Source of the DNA: JAIQGF01 sp963760215
GTDB lineage: Bacteria; Acidobacteriota; Terriglobia; Terriglobales; Acidobacteriaceae
Direction of reading: 5' to 3'
Assembly (NCBI GenBank): GCA_963760215.1
Contig: CAVXCJ010000002.1
Span: 1,054,001 to 1,118,000, forward strand
DNA length: 64,000 nt
The position numbers were made by a program, and so were the translations under genes. The notes under the pieces are model-generated. The model did not search any database. It saw only the letters and a program-made list of their open reading frames with translations, and was not told the DNA's origin. This document shows positions 24,043 to 31,245 of this stretch, in pieces (the stretch's first letter is position 1; each line of letters opens with the position of its first letter).

Positions 24043-25293
24043 ATGCTTGAAGCTCTGATCGTCACGCTGCGCGAGGGGGTCGAGGCCGCCCTCATCGTCG
24101 GCATCACCCTCGCCTATATCGCCAAGATCGGCCGCCCCGACCTGCGCAAGGCCGTCTACGCCGCCCTGGGCGCCGCCTTCGTCGCCAGTATCGCAGTTGC
24201 CGTCGTGCTCTCGCGCCTCAGCTTCAACCAGGACGTCTTCGAAGGCTGGGTCATGCTGGTGGCGGCGGTCTTTGTCGTCACCATGATCGTTTTCATGATG
24301 CGCACCGGCCGCCGGCTCAAGGGCGATATCGAAGGCAAGGTCGGCGACCTGGCGGCCAAAAGCTCCCGCCTCGGCCTGTTCGCTTTCGTCTTCCTCATGG
24401 TGCTGCGCGAAGGCGTGGAAACCGTCCTCATCCTCTCCGCCGTCACCCTCAACAGCACCGAGTTGATGAGTTTCCTCGGGACGCTGCTGGGAGTCGCGCT
24501 GGCGGTCGTCTTCGGCGTGACTTTCGTCAAGGGCAGCGTGCGCGTCAACCTGCAGAAATTCTTCCGCGTCACCACCGTCATTCTCTTTTTCGTCGCCTTC
24601 CAGCTCACGATTTCGGGATTACACGAGCTCTCGGAAAGCGGCGTGCTTCCCTCCAGCAAGCGTGAGATGGCGCTGATCGGCCCCATCGTGCGCAACGATT
24701 TCTTCTTCTTCGTCACCATCCTGGCGCTGGCCGGCATGATGGTCCTGTTCGAGTATCGCCGCCGCCAGACTCCGGTCGCCGCCACCGCTTCCGGCGCCGA
24801 GCGCCGCAAGGCGGAATGGACCGCCAAACGCGAGCGCCGCTGGGCCGTGGCCGTCTACGCCAGCTCGTTCCTGTTCATCATGCTGATCACGGCGCAGTTC
24901 ATCTACGCCAAGAGCGCCAGCGCGCTGTCGCCGGCGACGGAGGTCACGATCACCCAGGGTCAAGTGCGAATCCCCGTGGCCCAGGTCAACGACGGAGACC
25001 TGCACCGCTATGTCGCCAAAATCGACGGGAAAGAGGTCCGCTTCTGGCTGATGCGCAAGCCCGACGGCAGCATCGGCACCGTGCTCGACGCCTGCGAGAT
25101 CTGCGGCCCGGTCGGTTTCTACAAGAGCGGCAACACCATCATCTGCAAGAACTGCGCCGCTCCCATCAATCCACAATCGGTAGGCCAGGCGGGCGGCTGC
25201 AATCCCATCCCGCTCAAGGCCACCGCCACGGCCGATGCGGTCGTGATCGCCGAGGCGGACCTGGCCGCCAGCGCCAAGTATTTCAAGCACTGA
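24043..25293 (+). CDS. FTR1-family iron permease fused to a DUF2318 domain
   Basis: Imports iron across the inner membrane. The FTR1 part has two REGVE motifs, LREGVEAAL near residue 10 and LREGVETVL near 122, each in a membrane helix; seven or so helices follow to about 290. The C-terminal region past the last helix (about 300-410) is exported and contains CEICGPVGFYKSGNTIICKN (CxxC...CxxC) and QAGGCNPIPL, typical of DUF2318, which is thought to bind metal or heme. In Campylobacter-type P19 systems FTR1 and DUF2318 are separate genes; here they are fused and no P19 gene is present. First gene of the operon. Confidence 0.88.
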   Translation: MLEALIVTLREGVEAALIVGITLAYIAKIGRPDLRKAVYAALGAAFVASIAVAVVLSRLSFNQDVFEGWVMLVAAVFVVTMIVFMMRTGRRLKGDIEGKVGDLAAKSSRLGLFAFVFLMVLREGVETVLILSAVTLNSTELMSFLGTLLGVALAVVFGVTFVKGSVRVNLQKFFRVTTVILFFVAFQLTISGLHELSESGVLPSSKREMALIGPIVRNDFFFFVTILALAGMMVLFEYRRRQTPVAATASGAERRKAEWTAKRERRWAVAVYASSFLFIMLITAQFIYAKSASALSPATEVTITQGQVRIPVAQVNDGDLHRYVAKIDGKEVRFWLMRKPDGSIGTVLDACEICGPVGFYKSGNTIICKNCAAPINPQSVGQAGGCNPIPLKATATADAVVIAEADLAASAKYFKH

Positions 25294-25297
25294 CGCC

Positions 25298-26563
25298 ATG
25301 TTTGCCCGCATGCTCTATCAATCGTTCTGTCGCCAGCGGCGGCGCAAGCTGCTCGCCGGAGTCGCCATCACCCTCGGCGTCTCGGTGGCGACCGCGATGA
25401 TCGCCGTGGCCACCGACATCGGCGACAAGATCAACCGCGAGCTGCGCACCTATGGCGCCAACCTTGTGGTCACCCCCGACGAAGACACGCTCAACGTGGA
25501 GATCGGCGGCGTCAACCTCAAGCCCGCCAGCGACGGCGCCTACCTGAACGAATCGGACCTGCTGAAGATCAACGGAATGTTCTGGCAGCACAACGTCGTG
25601 GGATTCGCGCCCATGCTGGACGTGCCGGTCACCATCCACAACGGATCGGCTGCACAATCAGTGCAGCTCCTCGGAACTTATTTCGCCAAGCGGCTGCCCT
25701 TCGGCAAAGAAGGATTCGTCACCGGCGTGCGCACCACGCATCCATGGTGGAAAGTGAGCGGCGCCTGGCCGGATGACAATTCCAGCGATGTCCTGCTCGG
25801 AGAACGGCTGGCGCAGCAGCTCGGCCGCAAAACTGGAGATGAAGTTCAGGTGGCCGGCCGCCATCTCCGCGTGGTGGGCATTCTTTCTTCCGACGGCGCG
25901 GAAGATAACCAGATCGTTGTCCCGCTGGCGCTGGCGCAGCAGATTCTCGGCCGTCCCGGCGCGGTGCGTCGCGTGCTGGTCAGCGCCATGACCAAGCCCG
26001 AGGATGCGCTTGCCCGCCGCGATCCCAAGACCATGTCGCCGGAGTTGTACGATCGCTGGTTCTGCTCGCCTTATGCCAACTCCATCGCCCACGACTTGCA
26101 GCAGACCATTCCGCACTCGCGCGCCGAGCAGATCCGCCAGGTCGCGCAGAATGAAGGCACGGTGCTGGAGCGCATCAAGGGCCTGATGCTGCTGGTAACT
26201 TTCGCTGCTCTGCTCGCCTCCGCCCTCGCGGTTTCGGCCGCCATGGCAACCGCTATCTTCGAGCGCCGCGGCGAGGTCGGGCTGATGAAGGCTCTGGGCG
26301 CGGGCAACGCCGCGGTCGCTACCCTGTTCTTCGCCGAAGCGGCGCTGCTGGCCCTGATCGGCGGCACTGCCGGATTCGGTTTCGGCAACCTCATGGCGCA
26401 GCAGATCGGGCGCTGGGTTTTTGATTCCAGCATCGCCATCCAGCCGGTGCTCTTCCCGGTCGTGATCGCCTTGGCCATTGTTGTGACCTTTGCCGGCAGC
26501 GCGGCGTCCATCCGCAAAGCCATGAAATTCGATCCGGTGATGGTGCTGCGAGGTGACGCATGA
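25298..26563 (+). CDS. FtsX-like ABC transporter permease (first)
   Basis: Membrane subunit of a MacB/FtsX-type ABC system, 421 aa. One N-terminal helix (KLLAGVAITLGVSVATAMIA), a large extracytoplasmic domain (about 45-270), then three C-terminal helices, including LMLLVTFAALLASALAVSAA near 290. ERRGEVGLMKALGAGNAAVA is the standard coupling segment. Such permeases in FTR1 operons may drive iron release or transfer rather than bulk transport. Starts four bases after ftr1 and overlaps the second permease by ATGA. Confidence 0.87.
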   Translation: MFARMLYQSFCRQRRRKLLAGVAITLGVSVATAMIAVATDIGDKINRELRTYGANLVVTPDEDTLNVEIGGVNLKPASDGAYLNESDLLKINGMFWQHNVVGFAPMLDVPVTIHNGSAAQSVQLLGTYFAKRLPFGKEGFVTGVRTTHPWWKVSGAWPDDNSSDVLLGERLAQQLGRKTGDEVQVAGRHLRVVGILSSDGAEDNQIVVPLALAQQILGRPGAVRRVLVSAMTKPEDALARRDPKTMSPELYDRWFCSPYANSIAHDLQQTIPHSRAEQIRQVAQNEGTVLERIKGLMLLVTFAALLASALAVSAAMATAIFERRGEVGLMKALGAGNAAVATLFFAEAALLALIGGTAGFGFGNLMAQQIGRWVFDSSIAIQPVLFPVVIALAIVVTFAGSAASIRKAMKFDPVMVLRGDA

Positions 26564-27681
26564 CCCGCCAACGCACCGGCAGCAGCAACGCGATGTTCTT
26601 CCGCCTGCTGATGCGGGCGACCATGGTGAAGCCGGGCCGCGTGATCTCGGCGCTGCTCGCCGTGGTAGTGGCCGCATCGGTCGCCACCGCGATGATGAAC
26701 CTGTACGTGGATGTCCAGGCCAAACTCAGGAAAGAATTCCGCAGCTACGGCGCCAACGTGATTGTCGTCGCGCGTGACGGCCAAACTCTGCCCGCCGATA
26801 CTCTCACCCGCATCGAAAGCGTGCTCGGCAATCGCGGCCTGGCGGTTCCCTTTGCCTATGCCGTCGCACGCACCGGCAAAGGCGCGCCGGTTGTGGTTGC
26901 CGGCACCGACATGGAGCGCGTGCGCAAGCTGGACGCGTGGTGGTCGGTGACCGCATGGCCCAGCGCGCCACGTTCCGCGCTCATCGGCGCGCACGCGGCG
27001 CCCGTCGTCTCGCCCGACAATCAGCCATTCACGCTGAGTTTCGACAACCGCACCCTGGAACTGACTGCCGCGGGCACGCTGCGCACCGGCGCCGCCGAAG
27101 ACAGCCGCGTCTACCTCGACCTGAAGGAATTCACCGCGTGGACCGGCGTGCAGCCTTCCTCCATCGAGATCGGCGCCGCCGGCACGCCAGAGGAAATCAA
27201 CGGCATCATCAGCCGGCTGGCTGCCGCACAGCCCGCCGCCGAAGTTCGTCCGGTGCGGCAGATCGTCGAGGGCGAAGCCCGCGTGCTTGGCAAGACGCGC
27301 GCCACGCTGCTGGCCGCGGTCGCCATGATCATCCTCACCGCTGCGCTGTGCGTGCTCGCCACGCTCACCGCCTGGGTACTCGACCGCCGCCGCGACTTCG
27401 CCATCATGAAAGCCCTGGGCGCTTCCGAGCGCCTGGTCAACGGATTCTTCGCCGCCGAAGCCGCCGCCCTGGGCGCCGCCGGAGCGGTGATAGGATTTGC
27501 CATCGGCATTGGGGTGGCTGCCTGGATCGGTCGCGTCAATTTTCACGCCGCCGTAGTGCCGCGCTTCGGGGTGTTCCCTGCCGTGTTCGCCGGCAGCGTG
27601 GCCGTGGCCTTGATCTCGGCCGTGCTGCCCATCAGCCTGTTGCGCCGGGTGCAGCCTGCTACCATTCTGAGGGGAGAGTGA
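26560..27681 (+). CDS. FtsX-like ABC transporter permease (second)
   Basis: Partner permease, 373 aa. N-terminal helix VISALLAVVVAASVATAMMN, extracytoplasmic domain about 45-250, then helices LLAAVAMIILTAALCVLATL and later VAVALISAVLPISLL. DRRRDFAIMKALGASERLV is the ATPase-contact segment. With the first permease it would make the heterodimeric channel. Its ATG overlaps the first permease stop, and its stop is one base before the ATPase start, so all three are translationally linked. Confidence 0.87.
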   Translation: MTRQRTGSSNAMFFRLLMRATMVKPGRVISALLAVVVAASVATAMMNLYVDVQAKLRKEFRSYGANVIVVARDGQTLPADTLTRIESVLGNRGLAVPFAYAVARTGKGAPVVVAGTDMERVRKLDAWWSVTAWPSAPRSALIGAHAAPVVSPDNQPFTLSFDNRTLELTAAGTLRTGAAEDSRVYLDLKEFTAWTGVQPSSIEIGAAGTPEEINGIISRLAAAQPAAEVRPVRQIVEGEARVLGKTRATLLAAVAMIILTAALCVLATLTAWVLDRRRDFAIMKALGASERLVNGFFAAEAAALGAAGAVIGFAIGIGVAAWIGRVNFHAAVVPRFGVFPAVFAGSVAVALISAVLPISLLRRVQPATILRGE

Positions 27682-27682
27682 A

Positions 27683-28912
27683 ATGATCCGGCTCGTCAAC
27701 GTCACGAGGGAGTATCCGGCCAAAGCGGACGCCAATGGCGGCGTCATCAAGGCGCTCGACAATGTTTCGCTGTCGGTGGCGCCCGGCGAATGGCTGGCGA
27801 TGATGGGTCCTTCGGGCTCGGGAAAATCCACCCTGGTCAACCTCATCGGCTGCCTCGACCGCCCGTCGGCGGGCGAAATCTGGCTCGACGGCGAAAACGT
27901 TGCCCACCTCTCTGGCTCCGGCCTCAACCGCGTGCGCGCCGAAAAGATCGGCTTCGTCTTCCAGCAGTTCCACCTGATCCCCTACCTGACCGCGCTGGAA
28001 AACGTCATGCTGGCGCAGTATTTTCACAGCATGACCGACGAGCCGGAAGCGCTCAACGCGCTGGAGCGCGTCGGACTGCGCGACCGGGCGCAGCATCTGC
28101 CCGCGCACCTTTCCGGCGGCGAGCAGCAGCGGGTCTGCATCGCGCGCGCCCTGATCAACGATCCCAAGATCGTGCTCGCCGACGAGCCCACCGGCAACCT
28201 CGATGCGCTCAACGAAGAGATCGTCATGCGCCTGCTGCGCGAACTGCACCAGCAGGGCCGCACCATCGTCATGGTGACGCACGATCCGGTGGTGGCGCGC
28301 ATGGCGGACCGGCGCATTGAGTTGCATCACGGAAGAATCGCCGCCAGCGAAACCTTCGCGCTGCGCGACGAAGAGCAGATTGACGAAATCCTCGAAGAAA
28401 TCTGGGTTCTCCAGGAACACGGCGAAGGCGCGGAGTTAGGGCGCATGGAAGTCCACGGCCCCGGAACGTTGCCGCCGTCGCTGGCCGTCGAGCGCATGTC
28501 CGAGCTGGGACTGGTGACCACCGCGCCGCATCCTCCGCAGCCGCATGGCCACAAGCACGTGGTGAATCCCTGCCACGACGCGATGATCTACAGCGGCGAA
28601 ATTCCCCCCGACGGCAGCATGTTGATCGAGTTCACCGAGCGCGGGCGCAAGCGCGCCGCCGACGTCATCCGGCGGCACCGCCTGGCGGAAAAGCTGTTTA
28701 CCGAAAGCCTGGGCATGATCAACGAAGACGAGATCGAACAGCAGGCCTGCAAGTTCGAGCACATCCTCTCGCCCGAGGCGACGGAAAAAATCTGCGCGTT
28801 CCTCGGCCACCCCAAAACCTGCCCGCACGGCGCGTCGATTCCTCCCGGTGAGTGCTGCTCGCGGCCCGCCGCGGAGAACATGCAGCGCCTGTTCGCGCCG
28901 GCGCGGAAGTAG
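27683..28912 (+). CDS. ABC ATPase fused to a DtxR-like metalloregulator
   Basis: Residues 1-226 are a complete MacB-like ATPase: Walker A GPSGSGKST near 42, signature LSGGEQQ near 143, Walker B IVLADEPTGNLD near 163, H-loop MVTHD near 196. From about 228 a DtxR/IdeR-type protein follows. EQIDEILEEIWVLQEHGE and PPSLAVERMSELGLV match its DNA-binding half; RRHRLAEKL near 329, ACKFEHILS near 352 and GHPKTCPHG near 375 match the metal-binding half. Cys, Glu and His of the primary site are kept; the ancillary His98 equivalent is Glu. There is no stop or frameshift between the halves. The likely role is iron sensing that controls the transporter, DNA or both; this is inference. Confidence 0.88.
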   Translation: MIRLVNVTREYPAKADANGGVIKALDNVSLSVAPGEWLAMMGPSGSGKSTLVNLIGCLDRPSAGEIWLDGENVAHLSGSGLNRVRAEKIGFVFQQFHLIPYLTALENVMLAQYFHSMTDEPEALNALERVGLRDRAQHLPAHLSGGEQQRVCIARALINDPKIVLADEPTGNLDALNEEIVMRLLRELHQQGRTIVMVTHDPVVARMADRRIELHHGRIAASETFALRDEEQIDEILEEIWVLQEHGEGAELGRMEVHGPGTLPPSLAVERMSELGLVTTAPHPPQPHGHKHVVNPCHDAMIYSGEIPPDGSMLIEFTERGRKRAADVIRRHRLAEKLFTESLGMINEDEIEQQACKFEHILSPEATEKICAFLGHPKTCPHGASIPPGECCSRPAAENMQRLFAPARK

Positions 28913-28928
28913 CGACCGGGCACAGTCA

Positions 28929-29088
28929 CTAGAACTGGTTTCAAGAATCGGTTTTTGGGTAAGGCACGGCGGAACCTGTCCCGAGCCTGCCGAGGGAGCC
29001 GTGCCGCTCGAAGCCACAAAAATAGCGGGCTTTAGCCCCTGAGGGACATTTTTCCTGAGGCCGAAAATGTAGTTTTGAAAAGTTCTGG
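28929..29088. repeat. MITE-like element M3 with nested insertion
   Basis: Left terminal repeat CTAGAACTGGTTTCAAGAAT at 28929 and a degenerate right copy ending near 29088. The first internal hairpin is split by CCTGTCCCGAGCCTGCCGAG, similar to the copA palindrome. An added stem ACATTTTTC...GAAAATGT is shared with element M4. Confidence 0.7.
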
Positions 29089-29119
29089 CCATGAAATGAG
29101 AAGCCGCTGGGCTTGCCCT

Positions 29120-31036
29120 TTACTGGCCCAGGCCAACCCGGCGGAGCAAATCTTGGAAGCGTGGATCGCTACGCAGCGGGTCGTAGATGGGATCGACCTT
29201 GAGTGCGGTGAGAGGTCCGGAATGTTCCAAGTAGGCTTTTTGCAACCAGGCGAGGGCCTCGTCCTTATTTCCCATGCCGGTGTGCGCAACGGCCAAGGCA
29301 GTCGGATCGATCCGCCGATGCCGATTCAAGTCCTCCAGCTTCTGCAGCGCCTGGCGAGCCTGCACCGGCTGGCCGGAGCGGCCATAGATATAGGCAAGAA
29401 TCGCCCAGTTCCAAGGATCGCCTTCCACACGATGCCATTTGTTCACATCGGCCAAGGCGTAGGCGAACAGTGCTTTTTGTACGTAGACAAATTCCACAAT
29501 ATGGGCGCGGGGAAAATCCGGTTCCATGTCGAGCACGGTCCGAAGCTGTTGGATGGCGCGGTCATACTGGCGTGAGAAATAGAGGATGGCGCCGTTATCG
29601 GTTGCAATGATCAGCGACAATGGATCCAGTTGGCGCGCGCGCTCGATTTCGCGGAATGCCTCGTCGAAGCGGCCTTGCAGCGCCAGAGACTCGGCATACC
29701 AATGGTGGGCGGTGGCGTAGTTGGGATCCAGCTCAATCGCCCGACGGTATTCTTGTTCGGCGGTTTTCCAATCCCAATCGTAACTCTGGGCAATCAGCGC
29801 CAGCGAGGTGTGCGCTTCGGCGAGCTGGGGATCGATTTCCCGGGCTTTGAGCGCCGCCACGCGCGCCTTGGGGACCAAGTCCGACTGCGGGGCGAGAGTG
29901 TAACTGCTCATCAAGGCGTAGGAGTCGGCTAGACCGGCATAAGCGCGCGCGTAGTTGGGTTCCTTAGCGACGGCCTGCTCGAAAAATGCGATGGCCTGCT
30001 GGAATCCCTGCGGGGTCCGCTTGTTCCAGAAGTAGCGCCCTTTCAGGTAGAGGTCATAGGCCTCGTACGACGCTGGAGAGAGCGCGGACGGGCGCGTGGC
30101 GGCGGCTCGCTTGTGATCGTCTGCAAAGGTGAGCTGAATTCCTTCCGCGACTTCCTGCGCGATTTCGCTTTGCAGTACCAACAAGTGACTGAGTTCGCGA
30201 TCGTACTCGTGCGCCCAGAGATGGGTCTGGTCGCTCGCGCGTATGAGCTGGGCGGCAATGCGCACTTTACCGGAATCACGCCGGACGCTTCCTTCCAGCA
30301 CGTATTGGACGTTCAAGTCGCGGGCAATCCGGTCCAGCGGCTGCGGGCTGTGTTTGTAGGTCATCACCGAGGTGCGCGCGATCACGCCGAGGCGCTGCGG
30401 TTCCAGTCGGCCCAGTTGGGCGATCATCTCCTCCGTCAGGCCGTCGCTGAAGTATTCCTGGCCGGCGTCCCCGGTGAGGTTCTCGAAGGGCAGCACCGCC
30501 AGCATCAAGCGTCCGCTCGCCGGTTTCGGGTTGGCCCGGTAGTGGGACCAAATCAGCCCCACGCCAAGCGTGACGGCCAGGGCGACAATGATGCCGAGCG
30601 GAACCGCCCAGGCCCGGCGGGCCGGTGCGTCCGCCCGTGGCACCGTAACCGCAGTTTCTGGCTCGGCGGTGGGAATTTGTGGCTCGGCTGGGGTTTCGCT
30701 TACTGGCGCGACGAAACGGTATCCCCTCCCGGTCACGGTTTGTATGAACCGCGGCCGCTCGGGATTGTCCTTCAGGACCTGCCGGATTTTGCGGACGGCG
30801 CTATTGATGCTGTTATCGGTATCGAGAAAAACATCGGCTCCCCAGATTCTCTCGATAATCTGCTCGCGGGTGACGATGCTGTTCCGTTGCTCAACTAGGA
30901 GCAGCAGAAGCTCCGTCGGAATGCGTTCCAGCTTGAGCACACGACCGCCGCGGCGCAGCTCGTAGGCGCGCTGGTCGAGCTCAAAATCCTCGCCAAACCT
31001 GATTGTTTCCAGGATTCGTACTGGATCCGACGACAT
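29120..31036 (-). CDS. Winged-helix transcriptional regulator with TPR sensor
   Basis: A 638-residue CadC-like membrane regulator, a type abundant in Acidobacteriota. The OmpR-type DNA-binding domain spans about 10-112 (TREQIIERIWGADVFLDTDN; GRGYRFVAPV). A Pro/Ala linker and one membrane helix (PLGIIVALAVTLGVGLIWSH, about 147-167) lead to an extracytoplasmic part with AVLPFENLTGDAGQEYFSDG near 180 and six or more TPR units from 330 (for example AIAFFEQAVAKEPNYARAYA). The signal is unknown. It is divergent from the large secreted protein gene, its likeliest target. Confidence 0.87.
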   Translation of the reverse strand: MSSDPVRILETIRFGEDFELDQRAYELRRGGRVLKLERIPTELLLLLVEQRNSIVTREQIIERIWGADVFLDTDNSINSAVRKIRQVLKDNPERPRFIQTVTGRGYRFVAPVSETPAEPQIPTAEPETAVTVPRADAPARRAWAVPLGIIVALAVTLGVGLIWSHYRANPKPASGRLMLAVLPFENLTGDAGQEYFSDGLTEEMIAQLGRLEPQRLGVIARTSVMTYKHSPQPLDRIARDLNVQYVLEGSVRRDSGKVRIAAQLIRASDQTHLWAHEYDRELSHLLVLQSEIAQEVAEGIQLTFADDHKRAAATRPSALSPASYEAYDLYLKGRYFWNKRTPQGFQQAIAFFEQAVAKEPNYARAYAGLADSYALMSSYTLAPQSDLVPKARVAALKAREIDPQLAEAHTSLALIAQSYDWDWKTAEQEYRRAIELDPNYATAHHWYAESLALQGRFDEAFREIERARQLDPLSLIIATDNGAILYFSRQYDRAIQQLRTVLDMEPDFPRAHIVEFVYVQKALFAYALADVNKWHRVEGDPWNWAILAYIYGRSGQPVQARQALQKLEDLNRHRRIDPTALAVAHTGMGNKDEALAWLQKAYLEHSGPLTALKVDPIYDPLRSDPRFQDLLRRVGLGQ

Positions 31037-31245
31037 GGAACACCCGTGGGGAGGGAGCTGTATTCTACACCAGGTACACCAATTCGAGTGTTTTCTGTCG
31101 CTTAGCGGTACACAAAAATCAAGGCGTTCTACAGGTCGCCGCTATTGCCACCACGACCCTGTTCCTTCAGCATGGCCACCATTAGCCAAGCATTCCTCCC
31201 CCTGCCCTGATACCCGCCCTAATGATTTCGCAAATGGAGGAAACT

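Noticed and set aside
26071..27927. A 618-residue minus-strand frame across the permease genes
   Set aside because: Antisense shadow caused by high GC codon use; no recognisable domain.
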